Assembly: GCA_949825025.1 (NCBI GenBank)
Contig: OX463780.1
Span: forward strand, 22,152,356-22,216,355
From: Siphlonurus alternatus
Taxonomy: Eukaryota > Arthropoda > Insecta > Ephemeroptera > Siphlonuridae
DNA length: 64,000 nucleotides
Direction: 5' to 3'
Each line of letters opens with the position of its first letter. The stretch's first letter is position 1. Positions 1 through 33,277 of the stretch are shown in pieces. A program made the translations under genes and the position numbers. The notes under the pieces are model-generated. The model worked only from the letters and a program-made list of their open reading frames with translations, did no database searches and had not been told where the DNA came from.

Positions 1-1692
1 CTATAATTACTTAATTTTTATAGCATTTTTTTTTTACTTGAAGGCATGTCGCAATAATAAAATAAGTTGACTGAAATAATATGTACACCCAAGTTTTTAT
101 TTGCTCACATAATAATATATATAAGATATTGGTTTATATATTTAATTAACTTGATTTCCTTATATAGTTAAGTACTATTTATTCTCTTAAGTATATACAC
201 TATATATGTATTTAAAACTTTAATTGTGTAAAATATAATTAGAAAAATTAATGCAGCTTGCAAGCATGGCACAAAACGTAAAGAATGCTACATTGCAGCA
301 TCCTCATTCTTTATTGTTGATTCTATTTATATATATTATATTGTTAGATTTGTGAAGGGAAAAAACGTGTATAATATTTCTTCAAAATATCGTCAGATTG
401 CACTCTACGATTGCACCAAATATTGGCAAGCTTCCAACGATAACTGCTATGCTTTTTCCTGAACAGAATATAGACGTGCAACGATATACTCACTTTTTTT
501 TTTTTTTTTTTTTTTTTTACACGTAACATTTTACGTTGCAGTAACGTGGCATTTACTTGTAAAGTGTCTGTTGAAGTGTCAATAGGTCATGTTAAGATCG
601 AGTACCTTCAAGATAAAACGTTGTTTTTGCTGGTAATGATTTGCTTAAGAGTTTAATAATATATTTGTTCTGAGTGATTCTTATATTGCATTATTGCAAA
701 TTTATGCAAATTTTATTACATACCATTGAACTTTATATATATAATCATAAAATAATGTTATATTTATATAAATGAAAGGGACATTATATTGCGCGATGTT
801 TTTTTCCTATATATAACAGAGATTAAATAAATAATTTTAAATCATTAAACCGTACAAATTAATGCAAAACAAGACAACTATATAACGTTAGTTTTGCAAA
901 TTTTGTGATGTTGTAAGATTAGGTTCTAAGAAAAATAATTTTTTTAATGCAAAGAGCAAACCTAGCCCATTTAATTGTATTATACATATACTTTCTGATA
1001 AGAGCTTTTTTTCCTTATCTCATGTTCGTTGAATATTATAATATATATAATTTAATTTATCGCACACGAGCTCTTTTGTACATATATCTCGGTCGCATGC
1101 ATAAAATATTTTTATTTTTTCTGGACATGAATAAAACACAATTTGAATATTTTGTAAGGTGTCACATTTTTTTTTTTTTTTAATTTAAATTTTTTTGTCT
1201 ACATTTTTATTGAAATCACAACATATTTTTGAGCATCGATTTATTATGTCGTAAAGTTGTGTTAAATTGTGCTGCAGTATAATAAATAGATGGACGTAAT
1301 GTGTCGAGGAGCTTGTCATGTGCCACCTCTACTTCTGCTTGTGCTGATAACGTGATGGATGTTCTCTTGTCGTGTTTCTCACACCGCTGCACTCAGTTGC
1401 CAAGTTTTACATGTATAAACTCTGACCTCACTTGGTAATATGTCAGCTTACCATATATGCTATAATATACCATGAACCTGTAGCATGCACGATCTTGATA
1501 AAAGAAAAATAATATATACATAATATTCATTAAATTCATATCAAAAAATTTTTTTTACGTGAAGCGTGTCTAAACCTGCAAAATAATAATGTAGTAATAC
1601 GTACTATAGCATTTTATATAATATTATATCCTTTACATTCGCAAAAGGTGGCATCAGTATAACACTATTTAATGGAAACAATTTTACTATAG

Positions 1693-1805
<113 letters not shown>

Positions 1806-4229
1806 ATTAATTTAGTTAGATTACTAAATTCTGTTTTTTTAAATGCATCCACTAATTAGCAATAATTATTATGTCAATTAGACTCGTATATTTTTTTTTA
1901 CGCTCCAAAGTCTGTTTTTCACTTTAATATATAAAAAATATAAATATTTTGCAAAAAGTAATTTATATATTAATGAAATGATTAATCACTAATTAATTTA
2001 GACGTCATTGATAAATTGTTCACACTATATATCTTAAAACTTCCAAATTTATTTACGTCAATAAGGATCGAGCGTGTGAAGATTACGGAAACCTGATGAG
2101 GAGACTACTGGTACGATGTCTCTCTCATGCAGAGTGGTTCTCCAGCAAAAGCCGCAGCAGCTACCTTAGCTACTACCACCACTGTAATTCTGGCTGCTTG
2201 CGGTCACCACCAAATTTTATGCCTCAACTTGAACTGTCATGGACTGGGTAAAAAGGTTTTTAACGACCATCGTTTCTCTATAACTATATAACTAGATTTC
2301 TCTCTCTCTCCCTCTGATGGTCGTTTCGTACTTACCCTGAGGTGTTTACATATTATATTTTTTTAAAAATACATCGAGGTTACCACAGTTATAATAATAT
2401 GAAAAATATTCTTTGTTTAATATATAATCCTAGTACTATAAATATGCTGTTTAAGGAATGCACTTAGGGCTATTTGGGGTACAAAATTAGATGGTCCCAC
2501 TTTTTTAACCTTTTTGTTCCATATATAAAAACAACAATAATAACTCAACTATACATAAAAATTCAATTGTTAGTTTTAATTTACTGCAGTACAAAATTAT
2601 GCATCGCATAACACTTCCGAAATTAATTGATTTTAGCATATAATAAGAAAATATATAACAAAGTTAAAAAATGCATTCATTACAGCACGCAATTATAATC
2701 TTAATTTTATGCAAATGAAAGTATAAATTAGCATCTTTACAAATCCTTTTTATGTAAACGTGTTACTTCAATGTGAGAAAAAAAAAAAAAAAAACTAGCG
2801 TGAGTTTATCTCAAGATATGTCAGTAAACTTAAACCATTGAAATTTGCTTCTCGTGTAATCCGGCTAAGTGCTTCAAGACAGCAGCTGCTTTTTAAAGAA
2901 ATTACCCTCATTTTATTGGAGATAGAGATATTTAACATGCTTAATAATCCTATATGGATATATGGTAAACATTATTCTATAGCTCTTATAGTTTAATAAA
3001 ATGTTATGAAAATTGTACATTTATTTAAAAATAATAGCCCGCATTAATAGTGAAAAATCTTGAACATCAGTTTGGCTTTGATAACATCTATTAATGTATA
3101 TATTATATAATATATATTACATATATAATATATATATGTATAGCTATATTCCTATATTCTTAACTGTTTGTAATAATTTTTAAATATTTAAAAATATATA
3201 TGTTGCCTTTTTTTTTTACAAATCATTATATCTTTTTATGGTCAGATTAATATATTGATGCACATCAAAATTGCGAGTTTATATATATAGTGCTATGTGA
3301 ATTAACTACGGAAATTTGTATGGAAATTTGAACGTTCAACAACTTTTTTTTTCATCTGATAAGACTGACTCCTTTCTAAATATTTTATGGTTATCTCATT
3401 TCACTGCAGTTTTGATGATACGTTTGTATTATATTCAATATATTAAAAATTCATTGTCAGATTTGTATTTTCATGTGAGCATGAAAAATTGAGACCAATA
3501 TTTTTGAAGAAACAACAACATGTCTTTGAATTTTTATTGCAGGATAAACAAGAAAAAAGTATCGTATCATTTTTGTATAGAGGGGTCAAGTCAGCACAAT
3601 CTTTTATAGTCCGTAATTAGCCCGATTATTACTGCGAGTAATCTGCAGCCTCCTCGGTAATATGCTCTGTCCTGACCAATAGGGTGACTGGTCTAGCAGT
3701 TCGTATATCGTGGGCTCCAGTGATTTCATATTATGAGAACCGATTTAAGATATTGAGTATCACTGCATCATTGTACAAAAATACAATAAAGTAAGATATA
3801 TTATATATAAAACCTACCTCATTCCCAAAATCACATATAACAAAAAGTTTTTTTTTTCCTTTTTCATGTATAAAACATTAACTTTTATTCATTGGGTATA
3901 GGATATTTTTTTACTATTATTTTTTTTTTCTGCATCCTATTCTATTATATCATTATTATTATGATCTGTAGATACTTCTTAAGAGTAATAAAAGTTGGAA
4001 AACAATCAAGTTAATCTTGTACTTAATTTTATTCTCTTATATAGTTTTCTATAGTAATTGTAAAAGTTGCCGTCATGAACTTTAATGCCTAAGGGTAGGG
4101 CGATGGACAACTATATAAAATAAACCCTTCCATGTTTCAAAGCAGACTTGGTTATAGTTCTAGGTTAGCTGCATACATTTTCAACTTCCACGCACATCTT
4201 ATAATATACTGATGGGTGGACAAGCCATG

Positions 4230-4233
<4 letters not shown>

Positions 4234-4267
<34 letters not shown>
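4234..4267. repeat. (TC)n microsatellite
   Basis: Uninterrupted CT/TC repeats. Confidence 0.95.
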
Positions 4268-4271
<4 letters not shown>

Positions 4272-5554
4272 TTTTTCACACACATGAAGTGCTTACTTTT
4301 AGTCCTGTGCTTAAATAAGATTCCACTTTGTCTTAACGACTGTGATAAATTAGTATTGAACAATAAAACTTACCATATGTTCATAAAACAAAGAAACAAA
4401 TAATACCGCGCACTCTTATTTTCTATTATAGGACATTTGAAATTACGCCAAATATGAACAAAATGTAACACAAATTTTGATACATCTATTATAAAAATGT
4501 AACCTGAAAAGATTTTTCAATGTTCATGCATTATTCTAATTATTATTATTGTTAAGACAAAATGGGATATTTTGTAATAAATAAGTATAAGGTATAATCG
4601 TTAAGAAAACATGGTTTGTAAATGTAAATTTTTAGTTATAAGCAACAAGATACGATTGAAAGTTATTAAAATTTCTCCAGGTTGATATCTTTACGTTTTT
4701 CAACAAACTAATAGAAAAAAATCGACATTCACGGTCAAATATGTAAAAGGTGCACACATATAATACTTTTATAATTTAAACTGTTCCTTAACTAGACTCA
4801 TTTTGTACTATAATTACAATTAATTGGGCAAGGTTGATATAAATTGATGAAGATACCTTTTGAAATTTATTTATTAAAAATAAAAATGAGACAGAATGAA
4901 GAGCATAAATCTGTATTTTACTTTTCCAGCAGTCTAAACTTTTACCAAAATAAAATTTACTACATCATAAATATTTTTTATTGATGTATACAACGAAATA
5001 AAAGTCAGAAACTTTTACACCTATTTTTATAGCATAAATTTAAAAAAGAAAAACATTTCATTAATCGTAAAATAAAATATTTTTCTGTTGTATTAAAACA
5101 AAGTGTATTTTTAATGAGTAAATTAACAAAGTATTTTAACACATACAAGCAAGTAGTGTAATTAATTTTAATTTGCAAAATTATTCAAATCGTTTCTCTC
5201 AAAAACCTTAAAAATTTATACATTTATTTAATGTGAGTGACTTCCATTTTTTGCTACCTCATGAGACAGTTACCAGTTTTATTGCGAAGCAAATGCACTC
5301 GCGGTCGACAACGTTGATAAAAGAAAAAAAGAGTCATAAAACTGTCATATATCTGCGCGTGCAATCTAGCTATTCTTATAGCTGCATCACAAGTACGCGT
5401 GCAGTTTTGATTGCACACAACGACTACATTTATCCCCGCGAGTTACACACATTGTTTTCTCGCAATCTCTAATAAGACAGGTGCAGAAAAAAAGCCTCGT
5501 CATTAAATCATAAACAATATTTTTCATCACTTATTTTTTCGTTGTTTAAAATGT

Positions 5555-5655
<101 letters not shown>

Positions 5656-6621
5656 GCAGTGAAGCATTAGAAAATCAAAGATGACGCAGAAAAAATTGTA
5701 AATTACCCATCAGGATCTAACTCCGATTGAAATTGTACGTGATCGTCAGGATTTTTATAAGTGTATAGTCCTATTAAGAAAATATTAATTCCTGTATATA
5801 ATCAAAATTGCAAAGTTTCTGGTCTTCTAAAATACATTTTTAATTAAACTTTGAATGTAGGTTTTTCCGATGTCTTTATAATTTATTATATGTCTTCCAT
5901 CATTAAAAGTTCATGAAAACTGGAGGACCAGAGACCATCCACTTCCGGCTACTTCTAGAGAGAACCTTTAATATGAGGGACTGTATCGAATGAAACGATG
6001 ACTGGAGGAATTTTTATTATAACAGTTTTATCAAATGATCGAGGATGGTCTACCAATAGTTGAAAGATGTTTGGTAATTTCTGTGTGTTTTTTTCTCTTT
6101 GTAATTAGTATTAATTGTATAGTTTCTTCTTCCTTATTGAGCTGCAACCATGTTGCAATATAAAATAAATTTATAAAAACAAGTTTGTTGTTGGTTCAAA
6201 ACATAAAGGACTGAAATTTTATTAATCTATAATCTGTTTCTTCTATATTATATTTTGTTATTTAGAACATTTTATTAAAAGTTATTTACTCCGTTAGAAA
6301 ATCAAAGATTCAATTTCGTTAAGATTTAATCATATATAATTATTATTATTTAAACGTTATGACAAATTTACTGCAGCAAACATCAATGTATATAAGTAAA
6401 ATTACAATTTTTTTTTTTAAAATAATGTGTCACAAATATAGTTCATTTTTGATAATCGTTTAGTTAATAATTACTCCCTATTCACTTGCAATAAAATAGA
6501 TTATTCATTGATAATAACTGCATGTATATTTTTGTAATAAAATTGTAATAAAAGAATAAAGAAAGCGAAATTACTATACACGAGCTAAATATTAAAGTGC
6601 TGTGCCATTATAAATTATATT

Positions 6622-6773
6622 GGGTGCGATTCACGAAGCAGTTAGCCAGGTTTCTAACAGGTTAGATTCTAACCACGTTTAACTTAACCATGTTTAACTA
6701 GGTGGTTAAACACGTAAATTCGGTATAATTAAACGTGGTTAAAAACCTAGCTAACTGCTTCGTGAATCGCACC
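6622..6773. mobile_element. Foldback MITE upstream of CCAPR
   Basis: Inverted termini of about 25 bp (GGTGCGATTCACGAAGCAGT at left, complement at right). The interior is a set of TTAACC/AACGTGGTTA-type inverted motifs. 152 bp, noncoding. Confidence 0.7.
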
Positions 6774-7288
6774 TATTTACGCTAGTTTGATACAATTATA
6801 AATGTATTTTAGACCATACTTCTAGAAAGCGACTTAAATTTTAATGATGATAATTCACATTTCATGAAAATGCAATGAAAATAATTAACAAGATCCAGTC
6901 ATGAACCCATGAACAAACCAGTCGTTTCAGCAACACGTTTACAAAGACAACGTCTACTCGCCTCAAGATAAATTTTTAATCACTAACCAATTTTCACATT
7001 GCAGTCAATTTTTTTTCTTATTTACTTTCCCATATGTCTAACTTGTCTTTTCAAAACTTGATAAGCTGTCCTTAATTATTTAAATTAAGTTATTATTTTT
7101 CATATGTGATATATTATACTGTATCCGAGTAAATTTATGCTCGCGCGATTAAAATATAAAATCGTCGAATTTAATAAGCAGTGAGGTCAACGGCGTAAAC
7201 GGAATAGATGGGTGCACGAGAAATTGCGTTTTTGGCATCAACTTTAATTAACTAGTTGGTAAATTGCAGTTTGCGGTTCTTGTTACAG

Positions 7289-7318
7289 GGGCGATGGTGG
7301 CGCTACGGTGTTGTCTCC
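7289..7318 (+). promoter_or_regulatory. 5' leader of CCAPR coding exon 1 with an overlapping out-of-frame uORF
   Basis: A good 3' splice site (ttcttgttacag, ending 7288) opens the exon, so at least one noncoding exon must lie upstream. The first ATG in the exon, at 7294, is in a different frame and ends at a TGA at 7330-7332, past the receptor ATG at 7319. The 12-codon uORF therefore overlaps the main start. The splice site and uORF are directly visible; a translational effect is inference. Confidence 0.5.
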
Positions 7319-26752
<19,434 letters not shown>

Positions 26753-26916
26753 CATCGGGAGAATATAAGCAAAGAACAAAGCATGACCAAGTATTAGCTT
26801 GATGCATTTAAAATATCGAGAGGTTTTTATCTCTCTTATAAAATAATTGTGGTTGATATATTTAAATGAACATTTAAAAAAATATATTAATATTTATAGC
26901 TTAATTGTGTGTCCTA

Positions 26917-27062
26917 CAGTATAACAGATCTTAGTTTACGTGTGGATTTGATTACGCGCGACGGCCATCTTGGAAGTCATAACATGGCTAAGATAGGGGG
27001 CGCCAGTCGGTCTAGACGTATAGTCTAGTCATGTAAGGCGTAAACTTAGATTTGTTTTACTG
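26917..27062. mobile_element. Mariner-like MITE, copy 1 (CCAPR 3' region)
   Basis: The left terminus CAGTATAACAGATCTTAGTT and a diverged inverse right end are flanked by TA dinucleotides. It is the same family as 41932-42110 and 42653-42731. The central part differs between copies. Confidence 0.7.
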
Positions 27063-27134
27063 TATATATATATATTATGTATCATGTTCATAAAGCAGAT
27101 TGAACCAAATGCGCGCAGTGGTAAAACCTGCAGA

Positions 27135-27140
27135 AATAAA
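27135..27140 (+). promoter_or_regulatory. Candidate polyadenylation signal of CCAPR
   Basis: First AATAAA downstream of the receptor stop codon (26750-26752). If it is used, the 3' UTR is about 390 nt and contains the whole mariner-like MITE at 26917-27062. Confidence 0.4.
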
Positions 27141-28463
27141 GCGCACGTGCATGTACACGTGCGTACCTCAATCATATATGATTATAATATATGCGTAGAC
27201 GAATATGTTCAATATTTATTCAACAAAAATATTTTTTTAGTGTGAGCAATTAACTATATAATTATATAAAATTAACAGCTAAAAACATTTTCATCACATG
27301 GTCATTAAAAGTCATAATATATACACCATCATATTATAAATCGATAATCCATTTATTATTGTTAAAAATGAGTCGATCAAACGTCACTGACAATCCCACA
27401 TATACGGTATTATGCAACTTAATATGTGTAAATCAAACATATAAATATGATGTTGCAATTTTGCTTAAGATGCGAGCGATATAACGTTAAGAATTAATCA
27501 CAAAATAAATAAAAGAACACATCATATACATCATGATATTGTTTTTTGTAGTACGATATATAAGCAAAAATCTCGTAAGCATAATAATAAATATATAATA
27601 TATTATATGTCCTTTACTTGAGATAACATTGGTTAAGAGAAGAGAAAATTGTACATATTTATTTTATTTTGAAAGACTGAACCTTTATTTTATGTGTGGC
27701 ACCCTTATTATTACTTGATCTATATTTGGTACTTTATATTTATATAGAGGCATCATTAATTTATAATTAAGTCAAGATTAATTATATTTGACTTGTATTC
27801 ACATGAACGTCACCATGTAATACAGAATACGACGTCGCTGTTGTAAAAGTGTATTATGTATAACTTATTAATTATTAACTTAATTATTATTATATATGTG
27901 GTATAATATCTGTGTTCACAATTCTATTATATTTATTTATTAAAAATGTATAATTACAAGCATAATATATAGTAAAACTTTTTGTTAAAGTATCAGATCA
28001 CATCAGGTGACATGATGTTTCAGATGTTTATTAAGTTATTACAAAAAATTACATATGATATGAAAAAGTATCGAACAATATTTTATTATAGTTAAAAAAC
28101 AATTAAGTAATTTTGTAGTATTTTTTTTAAAATTTATCTTGTAAGTAGCAATTATATAGTTGATTTTGTTGACTGCATGTTTACATAATTATTATACAAT
28201 TTTCAGCAATTTTGTTACTTCGCAAATGAGAAGTTATGTTTTAAATTAAAATATAAAATAAATACCCTACAAAGTTTTACTGATGTACTTCATTTTTTAT
28301 TCAATATACATGCATGGCAAATGCCCTGAAATATTTTATATTTTATGTTATAATATATTATATATAATTTAATAAAGGGTAAGCTAGATAATATATGCCC
28401 ACACAGTGTTAAAAAAAATCCTCTATGTGAAAATTATGAAATATATCTTAAAATGTTCTCCTC

Positions 28464-28497
28464 TGCATGCATGCATGCATGCATGCATGCATGCATC
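28464..28497. repeat. (GCAT)n microsatellite
   Basis: Eight units of a self-complementary tetramer inside the diverged foldback 28377-28781. Confidence 0.9.
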
Positions 28498-28594
28498 GAT
28501 CCCCTATATATTTATTACATCTCTGTATCGTCATTATACGTATATATCTCAGCTTTAAATTAAAATTCATAACTCGAAAACTGGATCGAAACTG

Positions 28595-28596
<2 letters not shown>

Positions 28597-28659
<63 letters not shown>
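28597..28659. repeat. (TA)n microsatellite
   Basis: Within the right half of the diverged foldback 28377-28781. Confidence 0.95.
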
Positions 28660-28666
<7 letters not shown>

Positions 28667-28892
28667 GTATATATATATAACTGATAGGGGATGTAAAATG
28701 GAGAACATTTTAAGATATGTTTCATGATTTTCATTTGTGGGAATTTTTTTAACATATATAATTGGGCATATTATCTCACCCTTATTTATAAGTTAATTGC
28801 ATACATAATTATTATTTATTATTATATTATTATGGATATTTACAACACACTATTTATTATTTTATATATATTATATTGCAATTTGATGGTAC

Positions 28893-29208
28893 CACGTGTA
28901 GCCCTGTTTCGGACCCCCTTAAGACATTTCGCACTTTTAACAATTTTTATCTGTCATATATATTATATATTTAAGGTTCTTAAAATTTCAAAACAATTAT
29001 GAACATGTTTAATGGAATGTAGCAGGTATTAAGTTCATCATAATTTTAGTTCCATATCAGAGCATCTCTTTGAGTAAAATTTTTTTTTACGGAGGCAATG
29101 ATTTCTGAAAAAGTGCCGGTTTTGGACCCATCATGTTATTTAAACGTTTTGTGGCGTTTTATAACAAATAAACGAATATTAAAAAAAAAACATGTTTTTA
29201 TTCGTTTT

Positions 29209-29243
<35 letters not shown>

Positions 29244-29405
29244 TTTTTTTGAACCTGTAAAAAATTATCAAGGTAATTGCAGTTGTTATTTTCATGGAAG
29301 GGAGGGTTTGGTTAATCAGTTGCAATTTTCTTTTTTTACTTTTTTTGCCTATAAGGAGCCTAAAAGCAGGTCGGAACCAAAACAGGGCTAAAATCCAAAA
29401 CGTAT
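28893..29405. repeat. Dispersed repeat family R, copy 1
   Basis: It starts GTGTAGCCCTGTTTCGGACC and shares TGCCGGTTTTGGA, TTTAAACGTTTTGTG, CAGTTGTTATTTTCATGGAA and a final CAGGGCTAAAATCCAAAAC with copies at 40016 and 41545. It contains an (ATTT)n tract (29207-29248). Ends are partly inverted (AGCCCTGTTT / AAACAGGGCT). Confidence 0.6.
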
Positions 29406-29487
29406 ATATATTAATTACAACAAAATGCATTAATTGGCAATAAAATAATATTTATATTAATTTTACCCCAGTAACACAGTCCTTCAT

Positions 29488-29821
29488 TGGAGTACCGACC
29501 TCAATTTTTTTTTTATTGCAGAAATGGATAGAGGGTGCAAAAATATACTACTCTGAATTTTTTCAGATTTTTCTGAGACCGGGAAGTATTTTTAAAAAAT
29601 TATTGAAAGTCGACCATTTTGATGACGTCATGAGGCGCCTCTCCTTAAGAAAAGGATAGGACATTAACGCCCGTGACGTCATAAAACGGTCATAAAACGG
29701 ACTTTCAATATTTTTTTAAAAATACTTCCCGGTCTCAGAAAAATCTGAAAAAATTCAGAGTAGCAAATTTTTGCACCCTCTATCCATTTCTGCAATAAAA
29801 AAATTTGAGGTCGGTACTCCA
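29488..29821. mobile_element. Long palindromic element, arms about 140 bp
   Basis: The ends are TGGAGTACCGACCTCAA and complement. The arms include GCAGAAATGGATAGAGGGTG and TTTTTCTGAGACCGGGAAGT with complements on the other side. The loop centres on TGACGTCAT...GTGACGTCA. No clear target duplication. Confidence 0.75.
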
Positions 29822-29936
29822 TTTTATCCATCAAATTTCAAGCATTGAATTTGATGGAAAAATTAATACATGGAATCCCGGCGAAAAGTGGATGCGTACA
29901 TATATTTTAAATAAGAATATGTAATATTTTCATTAA

Positions 29937-30292
29937 GGGTAAGGTAACGCCACCAATGTTAAAAAAAATCCCTCTCACAAAAATTCTGAAAAAAATTTAA
30001 AATGTTCTCCTCTATACCCCCTATCAGTACCTAAAATATCAGGTATACAAATACGATCTAGTTTTTGAGTTATAAATTTTTAAAGTTGACTACTTTAACA
30101 TGGAGAAATGAAACTCCCATGTTAAATTGGTCAACTTTAAAAATTCATAACTCAAAAACTAGATCGTATTTGTATACCTGATATTTTAGGTACTGATAGG
30201 GGGTATAGAGGAGAACATTTTAAATTTTTTTCAGAATTTTTGTGACAGGGATTTTTTTTAACATTGGTGGCGTTAGTGGCGTTACCTTACCC
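29937..30292. mobile_element. TTAA-flanked palindromic element, arms about 165 bp
   Basis: TTAA at 29933-29936 and 30293-30296. Ends are GGGTAAGGTAACGCC and complement. The two arms are almost identical in complement, including GTTCTCCTCTATACCCCCTA and GATCTAGTTTTTGAGTTATA. A short insertion (GTTAGTGGC) extends the right arm. Confidence 0.85.
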
Positions 30293-31187
30293 TTAAGAAA
30301 TTTAATATTGAATAAATTTTATAAATAATTTTATGATCATGGCGGATTAATATTCATATAATGATTGAATTATCTCTTTCATTTTTCAGGCATTGCAGAA
30401 ACTTGCTATATCTTAATAAACTGCTTTATCATTTTCATATAATAAATTAATGTTAATTTTTTTATTTTTTTATAAAAAAATAATTTTCTGACTGAAAAAA
30501 TATGGAATTTTCTCTCAAAATCCATTTGCATCAAAATTGAGTGATTTTTCAAGCAGTACATCCATGCATTTACTGGGGTAATATTGAATATAGAAAACAT
30601 TGAGAGCCAAGTTTTTTCCTTCAAAATTAGATAATAATTTTTTCCAATTCTATTGAAAGTGTACGTGTATTTAAAAAAAAAAAAAAAAAAATGGTTGGTA
30701 TTTTTTTTTATTAATTATAATGCTAATTAACTGAAGTTTTTTATTTGAACATATCAGTTTAAAATCTTCAAATATATAATAAAAGAAAAAGTTGTATATA
30801 ATGTTAGTTTAAAATATTTTAATTATATATATTATATATACATAAAGGAAATAAAAAAAATTAGTCAAATAAATAGAAAAAGGATGTTTTTGGATCATTT
30901 TTAATAGGCAATCAAAACATATCACATACACATTACAATGAATAGGATTTCTTTGGCATGCACAAAAAGTCTAATTGGAATTTTTGTAAGATCAAAACAT
31001 CGCATCTCAAAACGATGTATAAAATATTGTATCAATGAAATTGGGCACAACCATTATGTACAAGAGATTACTAGTTGCCACCAACTCAACTGTCGTAATT
31101 AGACCCCTGAATATGTGATCTTAATAGAATAAATTGTTAAATATTAATTTGAGCAATCAAAAATTACTATCTAAAAGGGTATACTAA

Positions 31188-31656
31188 AGGAGGGTAACGC
31201 TTGAGCTTTGATATTTTTATAAATTTATAAATAATTTTAAACTCATTTTTGCACCAAAAAAAACATCACCACCCGTACGTCTTCTAGGAGTTTCAGCACT
31301 GAAATAAGGCTTATGTCACGTCTGTTCATGTGCAGCAGCTGGGCAGGACCCCAGCAGTGCTGATGCATGGACGCATGACGACGTAAGCCTCGGTTTTCTC
31401 AGTGCCTTTTTTTAATGTAAACCATAGGGACATGCTCAAACTCCAAGAAGGTTTAGGGTGGTTACATTTTTCTTTTATGTACTAATAAGTTTGATACATA
31501 CATGACGCCATATTCCTTACGGGATAAGCCAGCAGTATTTATTACCTCAGCCGTCCATAGATAGACCTCCACTGTATTCTTACATACTTGCTTCAAATAT
31601 GTTTGATATTGATTATAAATTTATAAAAATATAAAAATTGAAGTCGTTCCCCTCTT
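31188..31656. mobile_element. Older TTAA-type foldback
   Basis: CTAA at 31184-31187 and TTAA at 31657-31660. Ends are AGGAGGGTAACGCTTGAGCT and AAGAGGGGAACGACTTCAAT in inverse orientation. The arms continue with ATATTTTTATAAATTTATAA. The interior has diverged. Confidence 0.6.
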
Positions 31657-32814
31657 TTAAGCAATATATATTAAACAATTTGTGTGTGTGTTAAATTCAT
31701 AACATTAATTTTTTATACACTTTTTTTAGTGTTTATGCCACAAATCTTAGCATACAATAATAATTAATTAATTAAGCACTCAAAAGTGCATTTTTGTGAA
31801 CGTTGATCAATTTTACTCTTAAATTGACAAGATAATAAAGTTCTTAATATGGCACAGTTCCATTTCATACATGACTAAATTTAAAACATCACTAACTGAT
31901 AGCCAGCAGATAGAGAAGCAAGGTAAGAAATATTTATTTTAATAAATTCAATTCATGTTTTTTTTTTTTTTTTTTTTTTTTTCTTCTTGTGATTTTTTCC
32001 CTCATAAAATTGTAATAGTAATGCATGATAATAATTCACAGATAACTACAAAGCGTTAGGCAATATTTGTTTATCAATTGGTCTTGGAAAATAATATTAA
32101 ATAAAACTAGTTAGTTTTAGTTGAAATGAAACAAACAGAACTTGACCTGAGTATTTGTAAGCAATCCTTATAGTAAAATTGATGGGTAATAAAGACAAAT
32201 ATTAATTATTTTAAAGTATAAAAAAGTACATAATTTGGTAAAATATAATAAATATTTTAACTGAGGGTGTAGCCAATAAGGAAACTTATGTTCAGAACAC
32301 AATGCAGATCAGTAAAATACATTTGAAAGAGTGGGCCAATTCCTTTTGACCCATTAACTTAAAATGGCACAACATACCATACATGTTTTAAACAATTCTG
32401 GTTACACCATTGCTGCTTTAGCATTACCATTTTTAATAAATGCTTACAATGTGTAAGGTGATGCATACATAATGATTAAGTGAAGCATTCTACAATATTA
32501 AATCTAGAGCCTAAAATTGCACTGCAAAAGATGACGCATATTTTTTTAGCAGATAAAACTATGAATTTAGGTACCATTAACATTTTTTAAATATTTTTAA
32601 GTAACTTTAATACGAACATTTTACCTGCTTTTAAATTGTCATTTTAATATCTAACTAGATACATGCAATGATAAAATACTTCAAAATTAATGAATTAATG
32701 TACAATCTGCTAGGTAGTCAATAATTATGATTAAAGTGCTAGAAACTTGCAAAATCTTTGCATAAACAAACTTGTGTATACTGTATGATAGTAGTAAAAA
32801 TGAAAATTCTTTAA

Positions 32815-33277
32815 AGGTGAACTAAAGGGATTGCTTTTTTTTTCCATTAGGGAACCTTATATTACCTATCCCATCCATCTGCACTAATTTTTTCATGGCA
32901 GATACTTATTGTGCTGCTGTAGGACAATTAGTAAAAAAGTGAAGTTGTGACGTATCAGCGACGGTTGGTTGACTTAAAACTCGCCGCCGTGAAAAAACAC
33001 ACGAGCGACCGCGGAAACTGCCGAGAGAGTGGCGATCGCGAGCCGATCGCCGCTCCCTCGGCAGTTTCCGCGGTCGCTCGCGGTAGCTCGTGTGTTTTTT
33101 CACGGCGGCGAGTTTTAAGTCAACCAACCGTCGGTAATACGTCACAACTTCACTTTTTTACTAATTGTCCTACAGCAGCACAATAAGTATCTGCCATGAA
33201 AAAATTAGTGCAGATGGATGGGATAGGTAATATAAGGTTCCCTAAAGGGAAAAAAAAGCAATCCCTTCAGTTCACCT
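32815..33277. mobile_element. TTAA-flanked near-perfect palindrome, 463 bp
   Basis: TTAA at 32811-32814 and 33278-33281. Ends are AGGTGAACT and complement. The arms match over more than 200 bp each, up to GCAGTTTCCGCGGTCGCTCG near the centre. Two mirror-image ORFs, one per strand (32906-33145 and 32947-33186), are by-products of the symmetry. High arm identity suggests a recent insertion. Confidence 0.85.

Larger units (their letters stand above)
28377..28781. mobile_element. Diverged foldback related to 29937-30292
   Basis: Inverted ends start GGGTAAGCTAGATAATAT and share GTTAAAAAAAATCC, AAAATGTTCTCCTCT and the internal CATAACTCGAAAACTGGATC with the 29937 element. The arms are now expanded by (GCAT)n and (TA)n tracts. 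The flanking tetramers (TAAA / TTAT) are degraded from TTAA. Confidence 0.6.

Noticed and set aside
28464..28497. CRISPR-like or regulatory tandem array
   Set aside because: It is a simple (GCAT)n microsatellite with no spacers, in a eukaryotic genome.
32906..33186. Two overlapping 79-residue ORFs of almost the same sequence on opposite strands
   Set aside because: They are mirror products of the near-perfect palindrome 32815-33277, not genes.
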